A stretch of 64,000 nt of DNA. Source: Rhizobacter koreensis (lineage in GTDB: Bacteria > Pseudomonadota > Gammaproteobacteria > Burkholderiales > Burkholderiaceae_C). Under the pieces are notes generated by a model. The model was not told where the DNA came from, did no database searches, and was given only the letters and a program-made list of their open reading frames with translations. Within the stretch, counting starts at the first letter, position 1. Each line of letters opens with the position of its first letter. Below are positions 1-9,223 of this stretch, piece after piece. The position numbers and the translations under genes were made by a program. The DNA lies in the NCBI RefSeq assembly GCF_013366375.1, contig NZ_JABWMJ010000003.1:248001-312000 (forward strand), given 5' to 3'.

Positions 1-375
1 GACGGCACGGTGTCGCAGTCGTCGGAGAACGTGCTGATCTACGCAACCAGCAACCGGCGCCACCTGCTCCCGGAAAAGATGAGCGAGAACCTCACCTACC
101 GGCATACCGAGGACGGCGAGGTCCACCCCGGCGAGGTGGTCGAGGAGAAGATCTCGCTCAGCGAGCGCTTCGGCCTCTGGCTGAGCTTCTATCCGTTCAG
201 CCAGGACGAGTACCTGGCGGTGGTCGCGCAGTGGCTGCAGCACTGGGGCGTGCCGGCCGACGCGATCGCCGCCGCGCGGCCCGTATCGCTGGTGTGGGCG
301 CTCGAGCGTGGCTCGCGGTCGGGCCGCGTCGCGTTCCAGTTCGCCAAGGACTACGCCGGAAGGCATCACGCGTGA
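1..375 (+). CDS. DUF815-family ATPase, C-terminal fragment
   Basis: The reading frame is open from the first base of the window, so the gene is cut at its 5' end and only the last 124 residues are present. The segment around HPGEVVEEKISLSERFG, followed by LWLSFYPF, is characteristic of the DUF815/COG2607 AAA+ ATPases. The Walker motifs lie outside the window. The cellular role of this family is not established. The stop codon overlaps the GTG start of the Nudix gene, so the two are translationally coupled. From memory, in many betaproteobacteria this ATPase-mutT pair follows argJ, but here argJ is 38 kb away. Confidence 0.85.
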   Translation, partial: DGTVSQSSENVLIYATSNRRHLLPEKMSENLTYRHTEDGEVHPGEVVEEKISLSERFGLWLSFYPFSQDEYLAVVAQWLQHWGVPADAIAAARPVSLVWALERGSRSGRVAFQFAKDYAGRHHA

Positions 376-806
376 GCGCGGCGGCGCGCGAGCCGGTCGA
401 CGTTGCGGTCGGCGTGCTGTTCGACGCCGCGGGCCGCTTCCTGCTCACGTCGCGCCCGCTCGGCAAGGTCTACGCTGGCTACTGGGAGTTCCCGGGCGGC
501 AAGGTCGAGCCGGGCGAGAGCGTCGAGGCGGCGCTCGGCCGCGAGCTCCACGAGGAGCTCGGCATCGCGATCGGACCGGCCGAGCCGTGGCGCATCGAGA
601 TCGTCGACTACCCGCACGCGCTCGTCCGCCTGCACTTCTGCAAGGTCCGCGAGTGGCGCGGCGCGTGCGAGATGCGCGAGGGGCAGCAGATGGCCTGGCA
701 GACGCTGCCGGTCGAGGTCTCGCCGGTGCTGCCCGGCACCGTACCGGTGCTGCAATGGATCGCCGCCGAGCGTGGCTTTGCCGGCGCCACCCATGGCGCG
801 GTCTGA
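372..806 (+). CDS. mutT: MutT-like Nudix hydrolase (8-oxo-dGTP diphosphatase type)
   Basis: Small Nudix hydrolase of 144 residues, predicted to cleanse the nucleotide pool of oxidised dGTP. A complete Nudix box runs from about residue 43 to 65 (Gx5Ex7RELxEELGI), with the metal-binding REL.EE glutamates present. The GTG start at 372 overlaps the previous stop in a GTGA arrangement and puts the first beta-strand (DVAVGVLFD) at residue 10, as is usual for the family. An in-frame upstream start at 231 would lie inside the ATPase gene and was not used. The substrate is inferred from the family; some MutT paralogues act on other nucleotides. Confidence 0.88.
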   Translation: MSAAAREPVDVAVGVLFDAAGRFLLTSRPLGKVYAGYWEFPGGKVEPGESVEAALGRELHEELGIAIGPAEPWRIEIVDYPHALVRLHFCKVREWRGACEMREGQQMAWQTLPVEVSPVLPGTVPVLQWIAAERGFAGATHGAV

Positions 807-828
807 GCGGGCCCTAAACTTCGCGCCC

Positions 829-1227
829 ATGAACTGGCTCGACGAGGTCAAGTGGGACGCCGACGGGCTTGTCCCGGCGATCGCCCAGCAGGTCGGCAGC
901 AACGACGTGCTGATGTTCGCGTACATGAACCGCGACGCGCTCGCGCGCACCGCCGAGACCGGCGAGGCGGTCTACTACAGCCGCTCGCGCGGGCGCCTCT
1001 GGCACAAGGGCGAGGAGAGCGGCCACGTGCAGAAGGTGCACGAGCTGCGCCTCGACTGCGATGGCGACGTGATCCTGATGAAGGTCGAACAGCTCGGCGC
1101 CGGCGCCGGGCTCGAGGCGATCGCCTGCCACACCGGCCGCCACTCGTGCTTCTTCAAGCGCTGGAACGACGGCCGCTGGGACGTCGTCGAGCCGGTGCTC
1201 AAGGATCCGGCGGGGATCTACAAGTGA
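829..1227 (+). CDS. hisI: Phosphoribosyl-AMP cyclohydrolase
   Basis: Catalyses ring opening of phosphoribosyl-AMP, the third step of histidine biosynthesis, in the cytosol. The 132-residue protein is the stand-alone cyclohydrolase rather than the HisIE fusion. Family motifs are intact: [16 protein letters not shown] at about 51-66, the DCDGD metal site at 76-80, and the zinc-type ACHTGRHSC stretch at about 99-107. The ATG at 829 follows mutT by 22 bases. It overlaps hisE by 4 bases (GTGA), so HisI and HisE are made from one coupled message. Upstream in-frame starts run into mutT and were discarded. Confidence 0.95.
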   Translation: MNWLDEVKWDADGLVPAIAQQVGSNDVLMFAYMNRDALARTAETGEAVYYSRSRGRLWHKGEESGHVQKVHELRLDCDGDVILMKVEQLGAGAGLEAIACHTGRHSCFFKRWNDGRWDVVEPVLKDPAGIYK

Positions 1228-1577
1228 GCGCGGGCGGCAACGACACCCTGGCGCGTCTCGCGGCGGTCATCGAGAGCCGGCGCAGCGGCGACGCCTCGAC
1301 GAGCTACGTCGCGCGCCTGCTGAACAAGGGCCCCGACGCGGTGCTCAAGAAGATCGGCGAGGAGGCGACCGAGGTGGTGATGGCGTGCAAGGACGCCGAC
1401 CGCCCGAAGATCGTCGCCGAGGTCGCCGACCTCTGGTTCCACACGATGGTCGCGCTCGCCCAGTACGACCTCGCGCCCGCCGCCGTGCTGGCCGAGCTCG
1501 AGCGTCGCGAAGGCGTCTCGGGGCTCGACGAGTTCGCGGCGCGCCGCATGCAGGCGAGGGAGGCCGACGCCTCATGA
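1224..1577 (+). CDS. hisE: Phosphoribosyl-ATP pyrophosphatase
   Basis: Hydrolyses phosphoribosyl-ATP to phosphoribosyl-AMP, the step before HisI. The 117-residue protein has the all-alpha MazG-like fold, with the conserved [18 protein letters not shown] segment supplying metal-binding glutamates. The GTG start overlaps the hisI stop, and its own stop overlaps the next ATG. This makes a tightly coupled series hisI-hisE-membrane protein-HIT. The remainder of the his pathway is not in this window, presumably upstream, as in other betaproteobacteria. Confidence 0.94.
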   Translation: MSAGGNDTLARLAAVIESRRSGDASTSYVARLLNKGPDAVLKKIGEEATEVVMACKDADRPKIVAEVADLWFHTMVALAQYDLAPAAVLAELERREGVSGLDEFAARRMQAREADAS

Positions 1578-1954
1578 ACGAAGAGATCGTCGAGCTCGAC
1601 CCGCGCCAGCGGTCGCTGCGGAACATCGGCCACGTCAGCTACCTGCTGCACACGATCGTCGCGGTCGGCGCGGTGCTGCCGGGCGTGCAGGCGAGCGTGC
1701 TGCTGCTGATCGCCGCGTTCGCGCTCGACATGTTCAAGCGCGACGATGCGGTCGGCTCGTGGCAGGAGACGCACTTCCGCTGGCGCATCCGCTCGGTGCT
1801 GTGGGCCGGCGCGCTCTACCTGGTGACCGCGCCGCTCTGGCTGCTGCTGCTGGTGCCCGGCTGGATCGCCTGGGCGCTGATCTCGATCTGGTTCCTCTAC
1901 CGCATCATCCGCGGCTGGATCAACCTGACCACCCAGACTGCGATGCCCACATGA
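1574..1954 (+). CDS. Small integral membrane protein of the hisE-hinT interval
   Basis: A 126-residue membrane protein of unknown function. Hydrophobic segments cover about residues 21-52 and 73-110, predicting two to four membrane spans, and the end of the second carries a YRIIRGW motif. This resembles the DUF4870-type membrane proteins found at the same place in many betaproteobacterial genomes, as I recall. Start and stop overlap the neighbouring genes by 4 bases each (ATGA), so it is cotranslated with hisE and the HIT gene. No catalytic residues are apparent. Confidence 0.8.
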   Translation: MNEEIVELDPRQRSLRNIGHVSYLLHTIVAVGAVLPGVQASVLLLIAAFALDMFKRDDAVGSWQETHFRWRIRSVLWAGALYLVTAPLWLLLLVPGWIAWALISIWFLYRIIRGWINLTTQTAMPT

Positions 1955-2316
1955 GCGACGCCGCCACGCTGAAGCACGACCCGAGCTGCATCTTCTGCAA
2001 GATCGTGTCCGGCCAGATCCCGAGCCGCAAGGTGCTCGAGACCGACGAGTTCATCGTGTTTCATGACATCGCGCCATGGGCGCCGGTGCACGTGCTGATG
2101 GTCCCGAAGGAGCACATCGCCACGCTCTACGACAGCCAGGATCGGCATGCCGGCATGTGGGGCCGCATGCTCGCCCTCGCGCCCGGCCTGATGCGCGACC
2201 TCGGCGTCACCAACGGCTTTCGCACCATCGTCAACACGGGCCCCGACGGACTGCAGGAAGTGCAGCACGTCCACATCCACGTGATGGGCGGGCCGCGTCC
2301 CTGGGCCAAGGGCTGA
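1951..2316 (+). CDS. hinT: HIT-family nucleotide-binding hydrolase (HinT-like)
   Basis: Histidine-triad protein of 121 residues, predicted to hydrolyse purine nucleoside phosphoramidates. The triad is visible at 106-110 (HVHIH). The N-terminal CIFCKIVSGQIPS stretch (about 13-25) and the VHVLMVPKEH segment are classic HinT sequence. The ATG overlaps the stop of the membrane protein gene. It is followed by a 93-base gap holding a possible promoter for tatA, so it may be the last gene of the his-linked message or continue into tat. Confidence 0.92.
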   Translation: MSDAATLKHDPSCIFCKIVSGQIPSRKVLETDEFIVFHDIAPWAPVHVLMVPKEHIATLYDSQDRHAGMWGRMLALAPGLMRDLGVTNGFRTIVNTGPDGLQEVQHVHIHVMGGPRPWAKG

Positions 2317-2377
2317 GCCCCGCCGGCAAGCCCTTTCGGAGTCAAGACCCTCAGCCGGTGCTGGCGGGGGGCTCCAC

Positions 2378-2383
2378 TAGAAT
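2378..2383 (+). promoter_or_regulatory. Possible -10 element upstream of tatA
   Basis: TAGAAT, 26 bases upstream of the tatA ATG, in a patch that is AT-richer than its surroundings. No convincing -35 hexamer is seen 16-18 bases upstream, so this is a weak call. A GGAGG ribosome site lies just before the tatA start. Confidence 0.35.
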
Positions 2384-2409
2384 TCGCCGATTCATCTGGA
2401 GGTAAGGCC

Positions 2410-2658
2410 ATGGGTTCGTTCAGCGTCTGGCACTGGCTCATCGTGCTGCTCGTGGTGGTGCTGATCTTCGGCACGAAGAAGCTGAAGAATCTCGGCAGCG
2501 ACCTCGGCGGCGCGGTCAAGGGCTTCAAGGACGGCGTGCGCGACGGCAGCGCCGACGAGACCACGACCACCACCACGGCGGCGCCGCCGCAGCAGGTGGC
2601 GAGCCGCAACACCGTCGACGCCAACACGGTCGACGTCGAGGCGCGTCACAAGCCCTGA
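2410..2658 (+). CDS. tatA: Sec-independent protein translocase subunit TatA
   Basis: Pore-forming subunit of the twin-arginine translocase, which exports folded proteins. The 82-residue protein has a single N-terminal membrane span (about 6-20), the FG hinge, and a Lys-rich amphipathic helix ([18 protein letters not shown]). A Thr/Ala-rich variable tail with a run of threonines follows. A GGAGG Shine-Dalgarno sequence precedes the ATG. It heads a tatABC set. The Rieske protein encoded at 9.5 kb is a plausible Tat substrate. Confidence 0.93.
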   Translation: MGSFSVWHWLIVLLVVVLIFGTKKLKNLGSDLGGAVKGFKDGVRDGSADETTTTTTAAPPQQVASRNTVDANTVDVEARHKP

Positions 2659-2674
2659 GCCCGCGCGCTTCGGC

Positions 2675-3160
2675 ATGATCGACTTCGGCTTCGACAAGCT
2701 CGCGCTCATCGGCGCCGTCGCGCTCGTCGTGATCGGCCCGGAGAAGCTGCCGCGCGTCGCCCGCACCGTCGGCACGCTGCTCGGCAAGGCGCAGCGTTAC
2801 GTCGCCGACGTGAAGGCCGAGGTCAACCGCTCGATCGAGCTCGAAGAGCTCAAGAAGATGAAGACCGACTTCGAAGGCGCCGCGCGCGACGTCCATTCGA
2901 CCGTCGCGTCGGAGTTCGCGCAGACGTCCGCAGACCTCAATAGCGCGTGGAACGCGGACGCGGCGGCGATCGACAACCCCACCTCGGCGGTGGCGGCGCC
3001 GCTCGCCGAGCCGCCGGGCTACCGCCGTCCGCGCAAGAACTGGCGCCTCAAGCGCACCGCGGTGCCGAACTGGTACAAGCAGAAGAACGGCATCCGGGCG
3101 AAGGCGCAGTCGGGTGCCGCGCGCGTGGCGCGCTTCAGGCCGCCGCGCGCGTCGGCGTGA
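2675..3160 (+). CDS. tatB: Sec-independent protein translocase subunit TatB
   Basis: Substrate-receptor partner of TatC. The 161-residue protein starts MIDFGFDKL, then a membrane helix with VVIGPEKLP (about 17-25), a hallmark of TatB. A long charged helix ([19 protein letters not shown]) and a Pro/Lys/Arg-rich C-terminus follow. It begins 16 bases after tatA. The C-terminal tail is variable in the family, so its sequence says little. Confidence 0.92.
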   Translation: MIDFGFDKLALIGAVALVVIGPEKLPRVARTVGTLLGKAQRYVADVKAEVNRSIELEELKKMKTDFEGAARDVHSTVASEFAQTSADLNSAWNADAAAIDNPTSAVAAPLAEPPGYRRPRKNWRLKRTAVPNWYKQKNGIRAKAQSGAARVARFRPPRASA

Positions 3161-3248
3161 AGAGCGCACCCTTCTTCGGCTGCGGCCGACGCCCGATCGC
3201 GCCCGGCCGGCGCCGTGCCAGCGAACCGCAGCGCTGCGGCTCCTTGGC

Positions 3249-4040
3249 GTGAAGAACGCCAGCGGCGGGCCCGAGCGCGACGAACTCGAAGGCACCGAGC
3301 AGCCGTTCGTCTCGCACCTGATCGAGCTGCGCGATCGCCTGATCCGCGCGTGCATCGCGGTCGGCGTGTGCTTCGCGGCGCTCTCGTTCTGGCCCGGCCC
3401 TGCCGGGCTCTACGACCTGCTCGCTGCGCCCCTGGTCGCCAACATGCCGCACGGCGGCACGCTGATCGCGACGAGCGTGATCTCGCCGTTCCTGGTGCCG
3501 CTCAAGATCACGCTGATGGCGGCGTTCCTGCTCGCGCTGCCCGTGGTGCTGTACCAGGCGTGGGCGTTCGTCGCGCCCGGGCTCTACCTCCACGAGAAGA
3601 AGCTGGTGCTGCCGCTCGTGGTGTCGAGCACCGTCCTCTTCTTCCTCGGCATCGCGTTCTGCTACTTCTTCGTCTTCAAGCAGGTCTTCCGCTTCATCCA
3701 GGGCTTCGCGCCGACCAGCGTGTCGGCAATGCCGGACATCGAGGCCTACCTGAGCTTCGTGCTGACGATGTTCATCGCCTTCGGCGCGGCATTCGAGGTG
3801 CCGGTGGTCGTGGTCGTGCTGGCGCGCCTGGGCATGGTGAGCATCGAAAAGCTGCGCGCGTTCCGCAGCTACTTCATCGTGCTGGCGTTCATCATCGCCG
3901 CCGTGCTGACGCCGCCCGACGTGGTGTCGCAGCTCGCCCTGGCGGTACCGATGGTGCTGCTCTACGAGGTCGGCATCTGGGCGGCACAGATCTTCATCCG
4001 CCACACCCAGCCGCCCGACGAAGAGCCGCCGGCGGCCTGA
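3249..4040 (+). CDS. tatC: Sec-independent protein translocase subunit TatC
   Basis: Core six-span receptor of the Tat translocase, which recognises the twin-arginine signal. Conserved features include the N-terminal HLIELRDRLIRA segment at about 23-34 and several hydrophobic spans ending near LYEVGIWAA. The GTG at 3249 gives 263 residues, the usual family size. A further upstream in-frame start at 3114 would overlap tatB and add an Arg-rich non-homologous leader. The 88-base gap after tatB holds a 14-base perfect palindrome (CCGCAGCGCTGCGG, 3229-3242) just before the start. tatC is convergent with the protease gene. Confidence 0.92.
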   Translation: MKNASGGPERDELEGTEQPFVSHLIELRDRLIRACIAVGVCFAALSFWPGPAGLYDLLAAPLVANMPHGGTLIATSVISPFLVPLKITLMAAFLLALPVVLYQAWAFVAPGLYLHEKKLVLPLVVSSTVLFFLGIAFCYFFVFKQVFRFIQGFAPTSVSAMPDIEAYLSFVLTMFIAFGAAFEVPVVVVVLARLGMVSIEKLRAFRSYFIVLAFIIAAVLTPPDVVSQLALAVPMVLLYEVGIWAAQIFIRHTQPPDEEPPAA

Positions 4041-4058
4041 GCCGGCCGAGCCGCGCCT

Positions 4059-5246
4059 TCAGCGCTCGCGCGGCATCGGTCGCGCCGGCGGCCGCTCGGC
4101 GATCACCACCGGCACGTCGACGGTCTCGGAGCCGCGCTGCACGCTGATCGACGCGGTCTGACGAGGTTTCAGCGCTGCCACCGCGTTGAGCAGCTGCGAC
4201 GTGCTCGTCACCGGCTTGTCGGCGATCTTCACGACCACGTCACCCGGCGTGATGCCGGCGCGGCTCGCCGGCCCGTTCTGCAGCACCCCGGTGATCAGCA
4301 CGCCGCGCTCGACCTTGAGGTTGAGGGTGCGCGCGATCTCGGGCGTGAGGTCGCGCGGCTCGACGCCGATCCAGCCGCGCGTGACGCGCCCTTCGGTGAT
4401 GAGGCTCTCCATGACCTGCCGTGCGGTCGTCACCGGGATCGCGAATCCGATGCCGAGGCTGCCGCCGCTGCGCGAGTAGATCGCGGTGTTGATGCCGAGC
4501 AGGTTGCCGGCGGCGTCGACCAGCGCGCCGCCCGAGTTGCCGGGGTTGATCGCGGCGTCGGTCTGGATGAAGTTCTCGAACGTGTTGATGCCGAGCTGAT
4601 TGCGGCCCAGCGCGCTGACGATTCCGGAGGTGACGGTCTGGCCGACGCCGAACGGGTTGCCGATCGCGAGCACGACGTCGCCGACCTGCACGTGATCGAC
4701 GTCCCCGAAGTTGACCACCGGCAGCTCCTTGAGGTCGATCTTGAGCACCGCGACGTCGGACTCGGGATCGGTGCCGACCACGGTGGCACGGGCGGTGCGG
4801 CCGTCGCCGAGCGCGACCTCGATGTCGTCGGCGCCTTCGATCACGTGGTTGTTGGTGATCAGGTAGCCCGCCGGCGAGACGATCACGCCCGAGCCGACGC
4901 CGACCTGGCGATCCTGCTCCGGCGGCTGCCCGCGGTTGCCGAAGAAGAAGCGGAACATCGGATCTTCGCCGCGCCCGCTGCGGGCCGACGCGCGACTCGC
5001 GGTGATGCTGACCACCGCCGGTGCCGCGCGCTTGGCGGCCTCGCTGTAGCTCGTGACCGCGCGAGTGCCGCCGATCGTCACGCTCTGCACCGTCGGCGCC
5101 ATCGGCACCACGGTGGTGGTCGCGGCGGCCGGCGCGGCCGGGCGCATGGACGCGGGCAGCCACGCCGGCTTGAGCGTCGAGACGACGAACAGTGCCGCCA
5201 GCGCCACCGTCACGCCTTGGGAAAAGAGGAGCCAGATCTTGCGCAT
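4059..5246 (-). CDS. Periplasmic trypsin-like serine protease with one PDZ domain (DegS/DegQ/AlgW type)
   Basis: Quality-control protease of the HtrA family, 395 residues. An N-terminal hydrophobic segment (about 9-23) is an uncleaved anchor or signal. The catalytic triad is visible as H134 (TNNHV), D164 (SDVAVLKID) and S238 (NPGNSGG). A single PDZ domain spans about 290-375, so it is organised like DegS or AlgW rather than DegP, which has two. These enzymes sense outer-membrane protein stress, cutting an anti-sigma factor (DegS/AlgW) or misfolded proteins. The position next to tatC is common in betaproteobacteria. Which subfamily it belongs to is not settled by sequence alone. Confidence 0.9.
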   Translation of the reverse strand: MRKIWLLFSQGVTVALAALFVVSTLKPAWLPASMRPAAPAAATTTVVPMAPTVQSVTIGGTRAVTSYSEAAKRAAPAVVSITASRASARSGRGEDPMFRFFFGNRGQPPEQDRQVGVGSGVIVSPAGYLITNNHVIEGADDIEVALGDGRTARATVVGTDPESDVAVLKIDLKELPVVNFGDVDHVQVGDVVLAIGNPFGVGQTVTSGIVSALGRNQLGINTFENFIQTDAAINPGNSGGALVDAAGNLLGINTAIYSRSGGSLGIGFAIPVTTARQVMESLITEGRVTRGWIGVEPRDLTPEIARTLNLKVERGVLITGVLQNGPASRAGITPGDVVVKIADKPVTSTSQLLNAVAALKPRQTASISVQRGSETVDVPVVIAERPPARPMPRER

Positions 5247-5329
5247 GAACGTCGCGGAGTGGACCGGTGATTATCAAGGGCACGTTGCGAGCCCGGCGGC
5301 CCGCGCCGGCCCGCGGCGACAATCGCCGG

Positions 5330-6388
5330 ATGCCGGTCACTCCCCCGCTTCCGCTCGCGATCACGATGGGCGACGCCTGCGGCATCGGGCCCGAGATCGT
5401 CGCGCGGCTGTTCCGCTCGGCGACGCCGCCTGACGCGTTCGTCATCGGCGACGTCGGGGTGATGCGTCGCGCCGCCGCGGCGACCGGCGGCCTGCTCGCG
5501 CTGGCGCCGATCGAGCGCCCGGCAGACGTCGCCGACGTGCCGCCGAACTGCATCCCGGTGCTGCAGCCGCCGAACCTGCCCGGCGATCTGATGGAGGCAC
5601 CCGTCGGGCGTGTCGACGCGCGGGCCGGCGCCGCCGCGGCGCGCTGCATCGAGCACGCGGTCGCTCTGGTGCGCGGCGGCGACGCCGCGGCGATCGTGAC
5701 CGCGCCGATTCACAAGGAGGCGCTCGCCGCGGCCGGCATCCGCTACCCGGGCCACACCGAGATGCTGCAGGCGCTCGCCGCCGACGCGGGCGGCATGCCG
5801 CCGGTGCGCATGATGCTGGCCAACGACGAGCTGCGGACCGTGCTCGTCACCATCCACCAGTCGGTGCTCGACGCCATCCGCGCGATCACGACCGAGTCGG
5901 TGCTCGAAACGATCCGCATCGCGCATGCGAGCGCGCTCGCCTGGGGCATCGAGCGGCCGCGCATCGCGGTCGGCGGACTCAACCCGCACGCCGGCGAGGG
6001 TGGACTCTTCGGCGACGAGGAGCGGCGCGTGATCGCGCCGGCCGTCGAGGCGGCGCGTGCCGAGGGCATCGACGCCACCGGCCCGCATCCGCCCGACACC
6101 GTGTTCATGCGCGCGCGCGACGCCGCCGGTCACGCCGGCGAGTTCGACATCGTGATCGCGATGCTGCACGACCACGGCCTCATCCCGGTGAAGTACCTCG
6201 GTGTCGAGCACGGCGTCAACGTCACGCTCGGCCTGCCGTTCGTGCGCACCAGCCCCGACCACGGAACCGCGTTCGACATCGCCGGGCGCGGCATCGCGAG
6301 TGCGGCGAGCCTCGCGTACGCGGCGCAGGTGGCGCGGCGGCTGGTGCGCGGCCAGGCGTTGCCGGGGGGCGCCAGCGACGGCCGCTGA
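5330..6388 (+). CDS. pdxA: 4-hydroxythreonine-4-phosphate dehydrogenase (PdxA family)
   Basis: NAD-dependent oxidative decarboxylase of pyridoxal-phosphate synthesis. The 352-residue protein carries the metal ligands seen in PdxA: H176 (TIHQS), H220 (NPHAGEGG) and H280 (MLHDHGL). The substrate-binding GHTE motif is at 141-144. The start MPVTPPLPLAITMGD places the first conserved strand at the N-terminus; the track's longer frame from 5267 adds an Arg/Pro leader and was rejected. It is slightly longer than enterobacterial PdxA. A PdxA2-like role on a four-carbon sugar acid phosphate cannot be excluded. It is divergent from the protease gene, and the neighbours give no pathway context. Confidence 0.88.
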   Translation: MPVTPPLPLAITMGDACGIGPEIVARLFRSATPPDAFVIGDVGVMRRAAAATGGLLALAPIERPADVADVPPNCIPVLQPPNLPGDLMEAPVGRVDARAGAAAARCIEHAVALVRGGDAAAIVTAPIHKEALAAAGIRYPGHTEMLQALAADAGGMPPVRMMLANDELRTVLVTIHQSVLDAIRAITTESVLETIRIAHASALAWGIERPRIAVGGLNPHAGEGGLFGDEERRVIAPAVEAARAEGIDATGPHPPDTVFMRARDAAGHAGEFDIVIAMLHDHGLIPVKYLGVEHGVNVTLGLPFVRTSPDHGTAFDIAGRGIASAASLAYAAQVARRLVRGQALPGGASDGR

Positions 6389-6457
6389 GCGGCCCGGCCG
6401 GGGCCGCCGGATCGTAAGAGCGATGCGCCGGTCGCCGCGCAGGCCGGGCCGAGCGCC

Positions 6458-9223
6458 TCAGGACCGCGTCGTCGTCGCGGACAGCTCGGCGAGCTGCTTG
6501 CGCGCGCGGTGCGTCGCGCGCTCCATCAGGTACTCGTTCTCGAACGCGCGCAGGCGCCCGGTCTCGCACATGCGGGCGACCATGCGCGAGGTCATCGAGA
6601 TCGTCTCGTGGTGCTTGCCGCCCCGCGTGAAGACGAAGAAGCTCCGCCCCGAGCTGACGTGGGCGAGGCGCACCTTCTGCCACTCGTTCTTGAGGTGCAT
6701 CTGGTAGGCGAAGCCGAGCTTGATGTGATCGATGAGCTGGGCGCCGGGTACCGGTTCGGGCGCGGCCCCTGACTCGCCGGGTGTCGGCGGCGACTCTGCC
6801 TCGGGGTCGACGGCCGCGATGGTCGCCGCGGGCGCGACCGGTTCCGGCGCGGCTTGCGGCGTGGCCGGCTCGGCCGGCGCGGCGAGCTCGACCTTCTCGC
6901 TCCAGTCGATGGCCTTTTCCGAGACCAGGCCGACCTGTGCGACCTCCTCGGGCGTGAAGCGCTGCTCGATCACCGCGGTGTCGACCTCCGGCAGGGTATC
7001 GATGCGCGAGAACGCCTCGACGGTCGGCACCGGGATCGCGAACACCGCCTCGAGCTGCTTGACGAGCAGGTTGTAGTCGAGTTCCGAAAGCGGCTGGCCC
7101 TTCAGCGATTCGGCGTGGGCCGGCAGGAGCTTGCCGAAGAACTCCTTGCGCGCGGCGTCGGGCCAGCCGATCAGCTGCATGCCCTCGTTGAGGTCCTTCA
7201 TCAGCGTCGGCAGCTGCATGAGGAACTTCTTGCGCAGGGTGGGCGAACCCTTCGGCTGCACGCTCATCACCAGGTCGACGCCGACGCGGCGGAACCGCTT
7301 CGCGCGGTCGGATTCGGGACCGTCGCGCCGGGTCGCGAGCACCATCGCCTGGCTCCACACCTGCGGCAGGAAGTCCTGCAGGTAGTTGGGCAGCGGCAGC
7401 GGGGCGAGGGCGGCGCGCAGCTGCAGCATGTAGCGCTGCTGCACGCGCAGCTCGGACTCCTTGGCATCGAGCGTGGTCGCCGCACCGGTCTGTTCGACCT
7501 CGCCTTCGGTCTGACGCGCGACGAAGCTCTCGAGCTCGCTCACCTTGGCGGCGTAGAGGTCGATCTGGTCGAAGTCGCCCTGGACGATGTCGTCGACGAG
7601 CTTGCGCACCTGGCCGAGGAACTCGGCGCCGGGACCCGCGCCGAAATCGTCGAACGCGCAGGCGAGCGAGGCGATTCGGTTGACGAAGCGGCGGACCGGG
7701 TGGCGCCGGGTCGAGAAGAAGGTCGAGTCGTTGAGCGCGACGCGCAGCACCGGCAGCTGCAGGCGCGCGATCTCGCGCGCCATCTGCGGCGGCACCTTGG
7801 AGTCCGAGAGGATCTGGTCGAACAGGCTGCCGACGACGTCGATCACCATGTGATCGAGCTTGCCGGTGGACGCCTTCATCAGCTCTTCACGGTGTGCCCG
7901 GATCAGGTTCACCGCCATCAGCTGGGTGAGCTGGCCACCCGGCTCCGAGCCGGTGATCGGGCCGCGCACGCTGCCCGGTCCGGTGCTCGGAGCGCCGATT
8001 CCCGGCGAGGCCGAGTCGGCGGCGAACGCCTGGGCCCTTTGCGCTGCGAGGCCGCCGCTGCCGCTGCGCAGCCCGCGTTGCAGGTCGCCGGAGTGCAGCA
8101 CGCTGGCCATGTCGCCGCTGGTGCCGAGCGGAGCGCCACCGCGCGAGACCGCTGCGGCGGACGCGTCCTCTGCACGGTCCTGTGCGGTTGCCAGGCGGCG
8201 CAGCAGCGTCATCAGCTCGGCGTCGGCAGCATGCTCGCCGCGCGCGCGTCCGCCGGCGTGGCTGCTGCGCGCGAAGTCGCTGCGACCGGAAGGGGCGTCG
8301 CCGCGACCGCTGTCACGCACCGGCGCGTCGGGGCGCCGCGGCAGCCCCGTGCCCGGATCGTTCAGCGTCACCGGTCCGCGCCCGGTGATCGCGCCGTGTC
8401 CGCTGTCGGGCGCCGCAAAACCCGGAAATGCCTGCGCGAGGGCGCGCCGGTGCGCCGACAGCAGGTCGTCGTCGCCGCCGGCGAGGTCGCCGAACGCGCT
8501 GTTGCTGGAATTGCGCCCCTCGCGCGCCGTCGTGTAGCCGGAGTTGACGGCGCCGCCGAGCTGGTTGCCCGGGCCTTCGACCGTGCGCACCGTCAGGTGC
8601 ACCGGCTGAACGCCGCGCTCCTGCAGGCTGCGCAGGATGTCGGCGTAGCACGCGGGCATCGCCTGCGCCATCGCATGGCCGAACTCGCGGGTCAGGATCT
8701 TGCGGCTCTCGCGATCGTTGCTGACCGACTCGATCGCGCGATAGAGCGCCGAGCCGACCACCTCGGCGCGCAACGGGTTCGATTCGTCGTCGGCGCGTCC
8801 ATTGCCGAGCACGCTGCCCATGTAGGCGGCGAGGTCGCGCAGCTGCCAGTCGCACTCGTGCGAGATCATCTGCCCGAGACGCACGAAGTTCATGCGCTCC
8901 TCGACCTCGCGGTCCTCGACGAGGCTCAGCGACTGCCAGTCGGCGCTGTCGAGCTTGCGGCGGTTGTCGGTGCGCGGCGAGAGCTGCTGGCCGACCTTCT
9001 CGCGCAAGGCTTCGTGGAACGCGCTCTGGAATACCGCCATGTTGCGGCGCAGGTCGATCTGCGCGGCATGGAGCAGTTCACGCTCGGCGATCTTGATGCC
9101 GGTGACCTGGATCTGCGCCCCGAGCAGGTCGGCCACGCGCAACGCCACCGCCGCCGCGGTGTCCCGGATCTTGTGGATGGCTGCGTCGAGTGCGGCTGGC
9201 GGGCGTGCGTCGGTCGGGGTCAT
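6458..9223 (-). CDS. DUF1631 family protein of unknown function
   Basis: A 921-residue cytosolic protein that I recognise as DUF1631, a family restricted largely to beta- and gammaproteobacteria and often misnamed thymidine phosphorylase. No signal peptide or membrane span is visible. The N-terminal part is helical. A central low-complexity region rich in Gly/Arg/Ser (about 270-450) is followed by a long helical domain and an Ala/Pro linker near 800-850. The C-terminal 70 residues (KLGFAYQMHLKNEWQKVRL, FFVFTRGGKHHET) resemble the basic beta-rich C-terminus of this family. The ATG at 9223 (MTPTDARPP) was chosen; upstream in-frame sequence is Arg/Pro/Cys-rich and non-coding in character. The role is unknown. 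Confidence 0.8.
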   Translation of the reverse strand: MTPTDARPPAALDAAIHKIRDTAAAVALRVADLLGAQIQVTGIKIAERELLHAAQIDLRRNMAVFQSAFHEALREKVGQQLSPRTDNRRKLDSADWQSLSLVEDREVEERMNFVRLGQMISHECDWQLRDLAAYMGSVLGNGRADDESNPLRAEVVGSALYRAIESVSNDRESRKILTREFGHAMAQAMPACYADILRSLQERGVQPVHLTVRTVEGPGNQLGGAVNSGYTTAREGRNSSNSAFGDLAGGDDDLLSAHRRALAQAFPGFAAPDSGHGAITGRGPVTLNDPGTGLPRRPDAPVRDSGRGDAPSGRSDFARSSHAGGRARGEHAADAELMTLLRRLATAQDRAEDASAAAVSRGGAPLGTSGDMASVLHSGDLQRGLRSGSGGLAAQRAQAFAADSASPGIGAPSTGPGSVRGPITGSEPGGQLTQLMAVNLIRAHREELMKASTGKLDHMVIDVVGSLFDQILSDSKVPPQMAREIARLQLPVLRVALNDSTFFSTRRHPVRRFVNRIASLACAFDDFGAGPGAEFLGQVRKLVDDIVQGDFDQIDLYAAKVSELESFVARQTEGEVEQTGAATTLDAKESELRVQQRYMLQLRAALAPLPLPNYLQDFLPQVWSQAMVLATRRDGPESDRAKRFRRVGVDLVMSVQPKGSPTLRKKFLMQLPTLMKDLNEGMQLIGWPDAARKEFFGKLLPAHAESLKGQPLSELDYNLLVKQLEAVFAIPVPTVEAFSRIDTLPEVDTAVIEQRFTPEEVAQVGLVSEKAIDWSEKVELAAPAEPATPQAAPEPVAPAATIAAVDPEAESPPTPGESGAAPEPVPGAQLIDHIKLGFAYQMHLKNEWQKVRLAHVSSGRSFFVFTRGGKHHETISMTSRMVARMCETGRLRAFENEYLMERATHRARKQLAELSATTTRS

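Noticed and set aside
3229..3242. Perfect palindrome CCGCAGCGCTGCGG before tatC as a specific operator
   Set aside because: A single 14-base GC palindrome is readily expected by chance at this composition, and no second copy was noticed.
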